DNA from: Phosphoribacter sp044220725
GTDB lineage: Bacteria; Actinomycetota; Actinomycetes; Actinomycetales; Dermatophilaceae
NCBI GenBank assembly: GCA_044220725.1
Contig: JBGAQN010000079.1
Span: 1-11,002 of the forward strand
Length of the DNA: 11,002 nt
Direction: 5' to 3'
In this document: positions 1 to 7,095 of the stretch, piece after piece
Numbering within the stretch: position 1 is the stretch's first letter
Layout: every line of letters starts with the position of its first letter
The notes under the pieces: generated by a model
The model's input: the letters and a program-made list of their open reading frames with translations, nothing else
What the model was told of the DNA's origin: nothing
Databases searched by the model: none
Position numbers and translations under genes: made by a program

Positions 1-29
1 GCTGGCGGGGCTTGGGACGAGGACGGGCG

Positions 30-50
30 GCATACCCATGGGGGGTATGC
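30..50. promoter_or_regulatory. CsoR-type copper operator
   Basis: This is an inverted repeat with arms GCATACCC and GGGTATGC around a five-base centre. Its core, ATACCC-N5-GGGTAT, resembles known CsoR operators of copper operons in Gram-positive bacteria. The site lies 37 bp upstream of the copper chaperone start and overlaps the proposed -10 box. The simplest reading is that apo-CsoR blocks transcription here and Cu(I) releases it. No csoR gene is visible in the window, so the regulator must be encoded elsewhere, possibly just to the left. The assignment rests on pattern and context. Confidence 0.8.
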
Positions 51-51
51 T
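46..51 (+). promoter_or_regulatory. -10 box of the copper operon (TATGCT)
   Basis: TATGCT fits the actinobacterial TANNNT -10 consensus. It lies inside and at the right edge of the copper operator, so repressor binding would cover it. Transcription would start near position 58. I see no good -35 hexamer at the usual distance, which is common in high-GC actinobacteria. Confidence 0.5.
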
Positions 52-74
52 GAGGGAGTCTTGCCAACGCGCGC

Positions 75-82
75 AAAGGAGA
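75..82 (+). promoter_or_regulatory. Ribosome binding site of copZ
   Basis: AAAGGAGA ends five bases before the ATG at 88. It decides the start in favour of 88 over the TTG at 61, which has no such site. Confidence 0.75.
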
Positions 83-87
83 TCCGC

Positions 88-309
88 ATGGCCACCCAGA
101 GCTTCCAGGTCGAGGGCATGACCTGCGGTCACTGTGCCGGTCACGTGACCACCGAGCTCAAGGCGGTCGCCGGCGTGAGCGACGTCCGGGTCGACCTCGT
201 GGCCGGTGGCACCTCGACCGTCCACGTCGACGCCGACCGCGAGTTGACCGACGCCGAGGTGACTGCCGCCTTCGAGGAAGCCGGCACCTACACACTGGCT
301 GGGCGCTGA
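88..309 (+). CDS. copZ: Copper chaperone, heavy-metal-associated (HMA) domain
   Basis: This 73-residue protein is a single HMA domain, the usual size of CopZ-type cytosolic copper chaperones. The metal loop GMTCGHC lies near residues 10-16, and its two cysteines would bind Cu(I). Proteins of this family pass Cu(I) to the matching efflux ATPase, and such an ATPase follows 67 bp downstream on the same strand. The predicted ferredoxin-like fold and lack of a signal peptide indicate a cytosolic protein. The start at 88 is chosen for its good ribosome binding site; an in-frame TTG at 61 would add nine residues without support. Expression is probably under copper control through the operator at 30-50. 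The family and metal-binding site are clear; copper specificity is inferred from the context. Confidence 0.9.
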   Translation: MATQSFQVEGMTCGHCAGHVTTELKAVAGVSDVRVDLVAGGTSTVHVDADRELTDAEVTAAFEEAGTYTLAGR

Positions 310-376
310 CGCGTCCGCGTCTGGTCCGGGTGGTTAACGCCGAGCCCGCGGCACCTGAGACCGTGAGAGCTGACCG

Positions 377-2626
377 ATGACTGCAGGGCTGGACGTCCAG
401 GCACCACTTCCCGGCGAGCCGCAGCAGACCCAGCTGCTGGTCGGCGGGATGACCTGTGCCTCGTGCTCGGCCCGGGTCGAGAAGAAGCTCGGCAAGCTCC
501 CTGGGGTCACGGCGGCGGTCAACTACGCGACCGGCAAGGCGTTCGTCGTCCACCCGGCAGGGGTGGCCCTCACCGACCTCGTGGCGGCCGTCGAATCCGC
601 TGGCTACTCCGCGGCCCGAGCGCCCGTCACGGTCCCCGGCTCGGCCGCCCAGACCACCGCGGACGGTGAGCCGGATGCGGACGAGGAGCACACGGCATAC
701 ATGCGCCGACGGTTGCTGGTCGCGCTGGCACTGAGCGTGCCCGCGGTGGCGCTGTCGATGGTGTCGGCCTGGCAGTTCCGCGGGTGGGCGTGGGTCGTGC
801 TGGCGCTGACGGTGCCGGTGGTGGCCTGGTGCGCGTGGCCGTTCCATCGAGCGGCGTGGGCCAACCTGCGCCACGGTGCCACGACGATGGACACCTTGGT
901 GTCCGGAGGCGTGCTCGCGGCGTTCGGATGGTCGCTGTGGATGCTGCTGACGATGGGGGAACACGGGCACTTCTACTTCGAAACGGCGGCGGCCATCACG
1001 ACCTTCCTGCTCGCTGGCCGGTATGCCGAAGCCAAGGCCAAACGACGCTCCGGCGCGGCGCTGCGGGCGCTCATTCAGCTGGGGGCCAAGGACGTGGCCG
1101 TCCTGCGCGGCACGGTCGAGGTGCGAATCCCCTTGAGCGAGCTGATGGTTGGCGATGAGTTCGTCGTCCGGCCTGGAGAGAAGGTCGCGACTGACGGCGT
1201 GGTCGTCGCGGGCTCGTCGGCGATCGATGCGTCGTTGCTGACCGGAGAGCCGGTGCCGGTCGAGGTCGGCGTCGGCGACGCGGTCACCGGTGCGACGGTC
1301 AACACCTCTGGGCTGCTGCGGGTTCGGGCAACCCGGGTCGGAGGTGACACCCAGCTGGCGCAGATGGCCCGGCTCGTTGAGTCGGCTCAGTCGGGGAAGG
1401 CCGCTGTGCAGCGGCTGGCCGATCGGGTGTCGGCGGTGTTCGTGCCGGTCGTCCTCGTGGTGGCGGCGCTGACGCTCGTCGGATGGCTGGCCACCGGTCA
1501 TGACGTGGAGGCGGCGTTCACGGCGGCAGTGGCGGTCCTCGTCATCGCTTGCCCCTGTGCGTTGGGGCTCGCCACGCCGACCGCTCTGCTGGTGGGGACC
1601 GGGCGAGGCGCGCAATTGGGGATCCTCATCAAGGGTCCCGAGGTGCTCGAGTCCACGCGGCGGGTCGACACCGTCGTCCTGGACAAGACAGGGACCGTCA
1701 CCACCGGACGGATGGCCCTTGTCGAGGTGTATGCCGCCCCCGGCCAGTCCCGTGACCAGGTCCTCGCGCTGGCGGGTGCGGTGGAGTCCGGGTCCGAACA
1801 CCCGATTGCCCGGGCGATCAGCTCAGCGAGCCCGTTGGAGTTGGGGCTGAGCGACTTCCAGAGCTCGGGCGGGCTCGGCGTCCAGGGAGTTGTCGACGGA
1901 GTCAGGGTGCGCGTCGGGCGGCTGGGTTTCGTTGCCGGGGGTTCGGACGGCCCCACCGAGAGTGAGAACCATCGCGCCGGGGGCGGCCTGACCACGGTCG
2001 CGGACGCTGCGATGGCCCAGGGCCAGACGCCCGTATGGGTCGGCTGGGGTGGAGCGGTCCAGGGTGTCGTCGTCGTGGCCGACACCATCAAGCCGACCTC
2101 GGCTCGGGCCGTGGAGGTGTTCCGCACCCTAGGGTTGCGGCCGGTCCTGCTCACGGGGGACAACGCGCGAGCGGCAGGTGCAGTGGCACGGCATACGGGA
2201 ATCGCCCTGGAGGACGTGCGGGCGGAGGTGCTCCCCGCCGACAAGGTGGCGGTGGTCGCGTCGTTGCAGGAGCAGGGGCGGGTCGTTGCCATGGTGGGCG
2301 ACGGGGTCAACGACGCGGCGGCGCTCGCCCAGGCCGATCTTGGGATCGCGATCGGCACCGGCAGCGATGTGGCCATCGAGGCCTCGGATCTGACCCTCGT
2401 GCGAGGGGACCTGGTGAGCGCGGCCGACGCGATCCGGTTGGCGCGGGCCACCTTGCGAACGATTCAGGGGAACCTGTTCTGGGCCTTCGCCTACAACGTC
2501 GCGGCCATCCCGCTGGCGGCGTCGGGTCGGCTCACGCCGATGATCGCGGGGGCGGCGATGGCGTTCTCGTCGGTGTTCGTCGTCACCAACAGCTTGCGAC
2601 TACGGCAGTTCCGGGCTACCGGCTAG
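377..2626 (+). CDS. copA: Copper-translocating P1B-type ATPase
   Basis: This 749-residue inner-membrane pump would export Cu(I) from the cytosol using ATP. An N-terminal HMA domain carries CASC at residues 27-30. Membrane segments follow, then the actuator-domain TGEP at 289-292, the membrane metal-site motif CPC at 392-394, the phosphorylated DKTGT beginning at D436, the P1B-specific HP pair at 475-476, and GDGVND at 641-646. The last helices hold YN and MxxSS residues, which with CPC are typical of Cu(I) ATPases. All catalytic motifs are intact and the length is normal. The gene shares the copper operon with the chaperone upstream. Its own ribosome site is weak (GAGAG-like, about nine bases before ATG). 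The 67-bp gap to copZ shows no second promoter that I can see. Silver transport is also possible in this family. Confidence 0.95.
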   Translation: MTAGLDVQAPLPGEPQQTQLLVGGMTCASCSARVEKKLGKLPGVTAAVNYATGKAFVVHPAGVALTDLVAAVESAGYSAARAPVTVPGSAAQTTADGEPDADEEHTAYMRRRLLVALALSVPAVALSMVSAWQFRGWAWVVLALTVPVVAWCAWPFHRAAWANLRHGATTMDTLVSGGVLAAFGWSLWMLLTMGEHGHFYFETAAAITTFLLAGRYAEAKAKRRSGAALRALIQLGAKDVAVLRGTVEVRIPLSELMVGDEFVVRPGEKVATDGVVVAGSSAIDASLLTGEPVPVEVGVGDAVTGATVNTSGLLRVRATRVGGDTQLAQMARLVESAQSGKAAVQRLADRVSAVFVPVVLVVAALTLVGWLATGHDVEAAFTAAVAVLVIACPCALGLATPTALLVGTGRGAQLGILIKGPEVLESTRRVDTVVLDKTGTVTTGRMALVEVYAAPGQSRDQVLALAGAVESGSEHPIARAISSASPLELGLSDFQSSGGLGVQGVVDGVRVRVGRLGFVAGGSDGPTESENHRAGGGLTTVADAAMAQGQTPVWVGWGGAVQGVVVVADTIKPTSARAVEVFRTLGLRPVLLTGDNARAAGAVARHTGIALEDVRAEVLPADKVAVVASLQEQGRVVAMVGDGVNDAAALAQADLGIAIGTGSDVAIEASDLTLVRGDLVSAADAIRLARATLRTIQGNLFWAFAYNVAAIPLAASGRLTPMIAGAAMAFSSVFVVTNSLRLRQFRATG

Positions 2627-2634
2627 CGCGCCCT

Positions 2635-2649
2635 GTGAGGCAACCTCAC
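2635..2649. terminator. Small hairpin after copA
   Basis: GTGAGG and CCTCAC form a perfect 6-bp stem around a 3-base loop (CAA), nine bases after the copA stop. No T-run follows, so this is not a classic intrinsic terminator. It may still end or stabilise the copper transcript, or be chance. It separates the copper operon from the next gene, which seems to have its own -10 box. Confidence 0.3.
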
Positions 2650-2684
2650 TGAGCCTGCCTCTCGCCTCGCGGGGACGGCCGGAC

Positions 2685-2690
2685 TAGCCT
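2685..2690 (+). promoter_or_regulatory. -10 box (TAGCCT), leaderless start of the hydrolase
   Basis: TAGCCT matches TANNNT and ends seven bases before the A of the ATG at 2697. This is the spacing expected if transcription starts at the start codon itself. There is no ribosome binding site before this ATG, which agrees with a leaderless mRNA. No -35 box is evident. Confidence 0.45.
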
Positions 2691-2696
2691 CGGTGT

Positions 2697-3452
2697 ATGA
2701 CGATCCCTTGCCTCACGGTCGGTTCCGGCGACCACCATGTCTTCGTCCTGCACGGCTGGTTCGGCTCGGCCGACGGCTGGGGCCTGTTCCCCACCTACCT
2801 CGACGGCGAGCGGTTCAGCTATCACTTCACCGACAACCGTGGCTATGGCGCTCGGATGGACCAGCGCGGGCATTACAGCCTTGACGAGGTCGCCGACGAC
2901 GTGTTGGCGCTCGCGGATTCCCTGGACGTGCAGACCTTCTCGTTGATCGGGCACTCGATGGGCGGCGCCGAGGTGCTGCGGATCCTCGCCAAGGCCCCCG
3001 GTCGGGTGCGCAAGATCGTCGGCGTCACCCCCGTCGGCGCCACGCCGACTCCGTTCGACGAGGCCGGGCGGGACCTGTTCTGGGGCGCCATTGACGACCC
3101 GGGCAAGCGGTTCGGGATCATCGACTTCACCACCGGCAACCGGAACACGGCCACCTGGGTCCAGAGCGTCGTCGACCACTCGCTGAGCCACTCGACGGCT
3201 GAGGGCTTCGCCGGCGCTCTCGAGGCCTGGGCCGGTCCGGACTTCCTGGCCGAGATCGCCGGCAGCGAGACCCCGATGCTGGTCATCCCGGGCGAGCACG
3301 ACCCGGCCCTCGGCGAAGCGGCGGTCCGCGAGACCTGGGAGCCGCACTTCCCCAACTGCCAGATCCACGTCATGGCCAACGCCGGTCACTACCCGATGTT
3401 CGAGACCCCGGTCCAGCTCGCGACAGTCATTGAACGGTTCCTCGCCGACTGA
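2697..3452 (+). CDS. Alpha/beta hydrolase
   Basis: This 251-residue protein has the full alpha/beta-hydrolase signature. The oxyanion-hole HGWFGS begins at H19, the nucleophile elbow GHSMGG has S87, the acid is D202 in GEHD, and the base is H231 in AGHYP. The length suits a single-domain soluble enzyme with a small cap. No signal peptide is seen, so it should act in the cytosol on an ester, lactone, thioester or similar bond; the substrate cannot be read from the sequence. A P450 gene follows after only 21 bp on the same strand, so the two are probably co-transcribed and may act on one compound. The ATG at 2697 has no ribosome site but sits just after a -10 box, fitting leaderless translation. 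The fold and triad are certain; the role is open. Confidence 0.9.
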   Translation: MTIPCLTVGSGDHHVFVLHGWFGSADGWGLFPTYLDGERFSYHFTDNRGYGARMDQRGHYSLDEVADDVLALADSLDVQTFSLIGHSMGGAEVLRILAKAPGRVRKIVGVTPVGATPTPFDEAGRDLFWGAIDDPGKRFGIIDFTTGNRNTATWVQSVVDHSLSHSTAEGFAGALEAWAGPDFLAEIAGSETPMLVIPGEHDPALGEAAVRETWEPHFPNCQIHVMANAGHYPMFETPVQLATVIERFLAD

Positions 3453-3473
3453 TCTCGGACGGGGCTGGCGGAG

Positions 3474-4874
3474 GTGACCACGGTCGATCGGGCGGCCGCC
3501 CGGGCGCGGGTGGACACGGCATACGCGCGGCTCACGGACGCGCAGCGGGAGGCGACACGGCTGGTCCACGACCCCGCGACCTACACCCGCGAGGTCCCGT
3601 ATGCCGCCCTCGCGGCCCTGCGGGAATCCCGCGGCGTCGTCCCGGTCGCCGAGCCGGAACTGCCGGGCTGGCCGGAGGGGACGGGCTACTGGCTGGTGCT
3701 GCGGCACGCCGACGTGGATCGGGTGCTCAAGGACCCGGCGACGTTCTCCTCGTCGCTCGGCGGCACCCAGATGCGCGATCCGCGGACCGAAGCGGACCTA
3801 GCGTTCGTTCGGCGGATGATGCTCAACATGGACCCACCGGAGCATTCCCGGCTGCGGCGGTTGTTGGCAAAGTCTTTCACGCCCAAGGCGATTGGTGCTC
3901 TGGAGACTCAGGTGCGCGCGCATGTCGACGGGATCCTCGACCGCATGCTCGGCAGCGGTTCGGCTGGTCAGGGCACCTGCGACTTCGCCAAGGACGTGTC
4001 GGCCGATCTGCCGCTGCTCACCCTGGCCGACGTCATGGGCGTGCCGCCGCCGGACCGGTGGCTGATGTTCGACTGGGCCAATCGGGTCATCGGCTGGCAG
4101 GACCCCGACTACCGGATCTCGGCCGCCTTCGACCCGAACGGGGCGACGGAACTGGGGCGGGCGGCATACGCGCTGCGGCCCTCGCCCGGCGCGGACGGGC
4201 TGATGCCCGAACCACGCAGCCGCGAGGGGATGCCCGACCTCTACGCCTACGCGCACGCACTCGGGACGCTGCGGCGCGAGCAGCCGGGCGAGGACGTCAT
4301 GTCGATCCTCATGGCCCAGCGCGACGACAGCGGCGGCTCGGTCTCCGTCGAAGAGTTCGAGAACCTGTTCTGGTTGTTCGCCGTCGCCGGGAACGAGACG
4401 ACCCGCAACGGTATGCCGGGTGGCTTGGTCGGGTTGCTCGGCTCCCCTGATGCTCAGGCGGAGTTGCGGACCCGGCCGGACGGCATACCGAATGCCGTCG
4501 AGGAGATGTTGCGGTGGTGGACGCCGGTGATGACCTTCCGGCGGACGGCGACCTGTGACGTGGAGTTGTCGGGGGTGTCGCTGACGCGGGGCGACAAGGT
4601 GGTCGTGTCGTTCGCGGCGGCCAACCGCGACCCGGAGGTGTTCGCCGAGCCGGACGTCTTCGACATCGGTCGGGACAACGCCCGGCGGCACCTGGCGTTC
4701 GGGGCGGGGCCGCATGTGTGTCTCGGGGCGTTCTTGGCGCGGTCGATGATGACGACGATGTTCACCCAGTTGGTGGGACGGACAGCGTGGCTGGAGTCGG
4801 CCGGGGAGCCGGCCTGGTTGCAGTCCAACTTCCAACGCGGGGTTAAGCGGCTGCCGATCACGTGGCAAAGGTAG
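3474..4874 (+). CDS. Cytochrome P450
   Basis: This haem-thiolate monooxygenase has 466 residues with the start given. The I-helix oxygen-activation motif AGNETT is at 305-310, the K-helix ExxR at E344-R347, and the haem-ligand loop FGAGPHVCLG has C416. The stretch around NMDPPEHSRLRRLL and the NETTRN...RW.TPV pattern recall the CYP125/CYP124/CYP142 group, which acts on sterol side chains and branched lipids. That resemblance is from memory, not a search. It is longer than most soluble bacterial P450s (about 400-430), through an N-terminal extension and a longer region around residues 220-275, the substrate-access F-G area. No ferredoxin or reductase lies nearby, so electrons must come from elsewhere. 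The GTG at 3474 is preceded directly by GGAGG, too close to be ideal; GTG at 3510 is an alternative. It is probably co-transcribed with the hydrolase upstream. Confidence 0.93.
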   Translation: MTTVDRAAARARVDTAYARLTDAQREATRLVHDPATYTREVPYAALAALRESRGVVPVAEPELPGWPEGTGYWLVLRHADVDRVLKDPATFSSSLGGTQMRDPRTEADLAFVRRMMLNMDPPEHSRLRRLLAKSFTPKAIGALETQVRAHVDGILDRMLGSGSAGQGTCDFAKDVSADLPLLTLADVMGVPPPDRWLMFDWANRVIGWQDPDYRISAAFDPNGATELGRAAYALRPSPGADGLMPEPRSREGMPDLYAYAHALGTLRREQPGEDVMSILMAQRDDSGGSVSVEEFENLFWLFAVAGNETTRNGMPGGLVGLLGSPDAQAELRTRPDGIPNAVEEMLRWWTPVMTFRRTATCDVELSGVSLTRGDKVVVSFAAANRDPEVFAEPDVFDIGRDNARRHLAFGAGPHVCLGAFLARSMMTTMFTQLVGRTAWLESAGEPAWLQSNFQRGVKRLPITWQR

Positions 4875-4882
4875 TGAGCCGG

Positions 4883-4912
4883 TTGACGTTCGGACTGGTC
4901 TGAGACTAGTCT
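4883..4912 (+). promoter_or_regulatory. Promoter of the toxin-antitoxin operon
   Basis: A -35 box TTGACG (4883-4888) and a -10 box TAGTCT (4907-4912) are separated by 18 bp, close to the vegetative sigma-factor consensus of actinobacteria. The -10 box ends seven bases before the antitoxin ATG at 4919, so the mRNA is probably leaderless. This is the clearest promoter in the window. Confidence 0.75.
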
Positions 4913-4914
4913 GA
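4893..4914. promoter_or_regulatory. Probable autoregulatory operator of the toxin-antitoxin pair
   Basis: Two adjacent 11-bp direct repeats, GACTGGTCTGA (4893-4903) and GACTAGTCTGA (4904-4914), differ at one base. The second overlaps a perfect 10-bp palindrome, AGACTAGTCT (4903-4912), which contains the -10 box. Phd/YefM and VapB antitoxins usually bind palindromes at their own promoters, so this is the natural operator candidate. The repeats are directly visible; the binding is inferred. Confidence 0.65.
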
Positions 4915-4918
4915 GTAG

Positions 4919-5155
4919 ATGTCAACAACGGTGGGGGCCTACGAGGCCAAGACGCGGCTGCCGGCTCTGCTCGCCCAGGTGGAGCGAGGTGAGACGGTGA
5001 CCATCACGCGGCACGGCCGCCCGATCGCCAGGCTCATGCCCATCGACATCCATCGGCCGGTGGAAGACGTCATCGTCGAGCTGCGTGAGCTTCGCCGAGG
5101 GATCACGACGGGCGGCATGAGCATCCGGGAGATGATCGAGGAGGGGCGCCGCTGA
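4919..5155 (+). CDS. Antitoxin, Phd/YefM family
   Basis: This 78-residue protein has the typical N-terminal Phd/YefM DNA-binding and dimerisation fold. The pattern AYEAKTRLPALLAQVERGE, then VTITRHGRPIARLMP, covers residues 7-41. The C-terminal part (about 45-78), with a charged helix and MSIREMIEEGRR, would wrap the toxin and block its active site. Its stop codon TGA shares one base with the toxin ATG (TGATG), so the two are translationally coupled and made in order. The start sits right after a strong promoter with no ribosome site, consistent with leaderless translation. The protein would neutralise the PIN RNase next door and, with it, repress its own promoter. Pairing a Phd-type antitoxin with a PIN toxin is common in actinobacteria, and such antitoxins are often called VapB. 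Confidence 0.92.
   Translation: MSTTVGAYEAKTRLPALLAQVERGETVTITRHGRPIARLMPIDIHRPVEDVIVELRELRRGITTGGMSIREMIEEGRR
5138..5146 (+). promoter_or_regulatory. Ribosome binding site of the toxin
   Basis: GAGGAGGGG lies inside the last codons of the antitoxin gene, eight bases before the toxin ATG. It supports the start at 5155 and coupled translation. Confidence 0.65.
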
Positions 5156-5556
5156 TGGCGTTCGTGATCGACGCGTCGGTGGCGCTCTCCTGGTGTTTTC
5201 AGGATGAGGCGAATCCTGTCGCGGACAGCATTCAGGACCGTCTGGTCGCCGAGAAGGGTGTCGTGCCGACCCTGTGGCGCTACGAAATGGCCAACGCCCT
5301 CGCGGTGGCCCGCCGCCGAGGACGCCTCGATGACGCCGACCTAGACAGGATCGATGTCCTCTTGGCATCGATGAATATCGAGGAAGCGAGCGCATCGGGT
5401 ATTGCGGAACTCGCGCGGCTGGCCGGTGAGCATGGGCTGACGGCATACGACGCGGCATACCTTCAGGTGGCGGTGGCCCGGGGACTGCCGCTGGCCACCC
5501 TCGACGCGACCCTGGCCGAGGCAGCCCGCTCGGCCGGAGTGTCCCTGCTGGCCTGA
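5155..5556 (+). CDS. vapC: PIN-domain ribonuclease toxin, VapC-type
   Basis: This 133-residue single PIN domain is a normal VapC length. The four acidic residues that hold the metal ions are all present: D6 in VIDAS, E44 in RYEMANAL, D99 in AYDAAYL and D117 in TLDATL. Family members are Mg2+-dependent endoribonucleases that cleave tRNA, rRNA or mRNA and stop growth when the antitoxin is lost; the target RNA cannot be predicted. The active site is intact, so the toxin should be functional and the paired antitoxin needed. It overlaps the antitoxin by one base and shares its promoter. Two copies of the CGGCATAC 8-mer occur 12 bp apart over the conserved TAYDAAY codons. The next gene begins 64 bp downstream after a strong GC hairpin. 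Confidence 0.93.
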   Translation: MAFVIDASVALSWCFQDEANPVADSIQDRLVAEKGVVPTLWRYEMANALAVARRRGRLDDADLDRIDVLLASMNIEEASASGIAELARLAGEHGLTAYDAAYLQVAVARGLPLATLDATLAEAARSAGVSLLA

Positions 5557-5580
5557 GCGACCTGGGGTGTTGGGGGTGCA

Positions 5581-5597
5581 CGGGGGCGGAGCCCCCG
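5581..5597. terminator. GC-rich hairpin after vapC
   Basis: CGGGGGC and GCCCCCG form a perfect 7-bp all-GC stem with a GGA loop, 25 bp after the toxin stop. There is no T-run. Hairpins of this kind without a U-tract are common at the ends of actinobacterial operons and may act as terminators or protect mRNA ends. It lies between the toxin-antitoxin operon and the separately initiated aminotransferase gene. Confidence 0.5.
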
Positions 5598-5606
5598 GTG
5601 TCGGCA

Positions 5607-5612
5607 TACAGT
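5607..5612 (+). promoter_or_regulatory. -10 box (TACAGT), leaderless start of the aminotransferase
   Basis: TACAGT matches TANNNT and ends eight bases before the ATG at 5621. No ribosome binding site is present, so a leaderless mRNA is plausible. The box partly overlaps a CGGCATAC 8-mer (5602-5609). No -35 box is evident. Confidence 0.4.
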
Positions 5613-5620
5613 GGTGCGCC

Positions 5621-7012
5621 ATGACCGACGTGACGACCGAGCCGACCGCTCCCGCGACCTTCCGCGTCCCCACCGACCAGGCGACCGTGCGCGCGAACGA
5701 CCGCGCGCACGTCTTCCACTCGTGGTCGGCGCAGGGCGCGATCAACCCGCTGCCGATCGCGCGGGCGTCGGGGAGCCGGTTCTGGGACTACGACGGCAAG
5801 GAATACCTCGACTTCTCCTCGGGCCTGGTCCACGCGAACATCGGCTACGGGCACCCCAGGTTGGTCGCCGCAGTGCAGGAGCAGGCCGGGCGGATGGCCA
5901 CCATCGCGCCCGGGTATGCCGTCGACGTCCGGTCTGAGGCGGCTCGCCTCATTGCCGCCAAGGCTCCCGAGGGCCTGGAGATGGTGTTCTTCACCAACGG
6001 TGGGGCGGAGGCGACCGAGAACGCCATCCGGATGGCTCGCCTGCACACCGGGCGGCACAAGGTGCTCGCGGCATACCGGTCCTATCACGGGGCCACTGCG
6101 GGAGCCCTGACGATGACGGGCGATCCACGCCGAATCCCCAGCGAGCCGGGCCTGCCTGGGATCGTCCACTTCTGGGGGCCCTACCCCTACCGCAGCGCGT
6201 TCCACTCGACCAGCCCCGAGCAGGAGACCGAGCGGGCGCTGGCGCACCTGCGCGACACGATCATGGTCGAAGGCCCGGGCGCGGTCGCCGCGATCATCCT
6301 CGAGACGGTCGTCGGCACCAACGGCGTCCTCGTCCCCCCGCCGGGCTACCTCGCGGGCGTGCGGGCCATCTGCGACGAGTTGGGGATCATGATGATCGCC
6401 GACGAGGTGATGGCGGGGTTTGGTCGGTGCGGGGAGTGGTTCGCCATCCAGCACTGGGGTGTCACTCCGGACCTCATCACCTTCGCCAAGGGTGTCAACT
6501 CCGGCTATGTCCCGATCGGCGGCGTCATCCTGTCGAACGCCATCGCGGCGACCTTCCGCGACCGGGTCTATCCAGGCGGACTCACCTATTCGGGGCACCC
6601 GCTGGCCTGCGCCTCGGCAGTCGCATCGATCCAGATCTTCGAGGAGGAGGGCGTCGTCGAACACGCGCGGATGCTCGGAACCGACGTCATCGGACCGGAG
6701 CTCGCGCAGATCGCGGCGCGCCACCCCAGCGTCGGCGACGTCCGCGGCCTGGGCGCCATGTGGGCAGTCGAGCTCGTCCGCGACCGTGAGACCCGAGAGC
6801 CGCTCGTGCCCTACAACGCATCGGGGGCTGCGGCAGCGCCGATGGCCGAGTTCGCAGCGGCCTGCAAAGAGCGCGGGCTCTGGCCGTTCGTGCACTTCAA
6901 CCGCACCCACGTCGTGCCGCCCTGCACGACGAGCGTCGATGAGGTCCGCGAAGGGCTGGCCATTCTCGACGAGGCGCTCACGGTGGCCGACCGGCATACG
7001 ACCGCGGGCTGA
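5621..7012 (+). CDS. Class III PLP-dependent aminotransferase
   Basis: This 463-residue enzyme of the omega-amino-acid aminotransferase superfamily is close to the usual 420-460. The cofactor lysine is K290 in TFAKGVNSGYVPIGG. D261 in IADEVMAGFGR would pair with the pyridine nitrogen, and FFTNGGAEATENAIRMAR holds the phosphate-binding loop. The N-terminal HVFHSWSAQ and WDYDGKEYLDF stretch recalls taurine-pyruvate and related omega-transaminases, so an amine or omega-amino acid donor with a 2-oxo acid acceptor is likely. Exact substrates cannot be read. It should be cytosolic and dimeric. An in-frame GTG at 5567 would add 18 residues across the hairpin; ATG at 5621, after a -10 box, is preferred. 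No gene nearby indicates a pathway. An 83-bp gap with a direct repeat separates it from the next gene. Confidence 0.92.
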   Translation: MTDVTTEPTAPATFRVPTDQATVRANDRAHVFHSWSAQGAINPLPIARASGSRFWDYDGKEYLDFSSGLVHANIGYGHPRLVAAVQEQAGRMATIAPGYAVDVRSEAARLIAAKAPEGLEMVFFTNGGAEATENAIRMARLHTGRHKVLAAYRSYHGATAGALTMTGDPRRIPSEPGLPGIVHFWGPYPYRSAFHSTSPEQETERALAHLRDTIMVEGPGAVAAIILETVVGTNGVLVPPPGYLAGVRAICDELGIMMIADEVMAGFGRCGEWFAIQHWGVTPDLITFAKGVNSGYVPIGGVILSNAIAATFRDRVYPGGLTYSGHPLACASAVASIQIFEEEGVVEHARMLGTDVIGPELAQIAARHPSVGDVRGLGAMWAVELVRDRETREPLVPYNASGAAAAPMAEFAAACKERGLWPFVHFNRTHVVPPCTTSVDEVREGLAILDEALTVADRHTTAG

Positions 7013-7049
7013 GCCAGGGTCTGCGGCAGGCGCGGTCGGACCCGAGTCG

Positions 7050-7085
7050 GGCGGCGCGTGCGGCATACCGGCGGCGCGTGCGGCA
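7050..7085. repeat. 16-bp direct repeat, 20-bp period, between aminotransferase and membrane protein
   Basis: GGCGGCGCGTGCGGCA occurs perfectly at 7050-7065 and 7070-7085. The period of 20 bp is close to two turns of DNA, so a protein dimer could bind both copies on one face. A CGGCATACCG lies over the end of the first copy and the spacer. The second copy ends 10 bp before the preferred start of the next gene. It may be an operator or just a local duplication. Confidence 0.55.
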
Positions 7086-7095
7086 GGATGGGGCG

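Noticed and set aside
158..1801. Minus-strand open frame of 547 codons across copZ and copA
   Set aside because: It is Arg/Gly/His-rich with no recognisable domain and lies opposite two clear genes; this is the usual high-GC antisense shadow.
2646..3707. Minus-strand open frame of 353 codons opposite the hydrolase
   Set aside because: No family features; the + strand encodes a full hydrolase triad.
4922..7066. Minus-strand open frame of 714 codons across the toxin-antitoxin and aminotransferase genes
   Set aside because: The composition is Arg/Pro/Gly/Asp-rich with no motif, and the opposite strand holds three proteins with intact catalytic residues.
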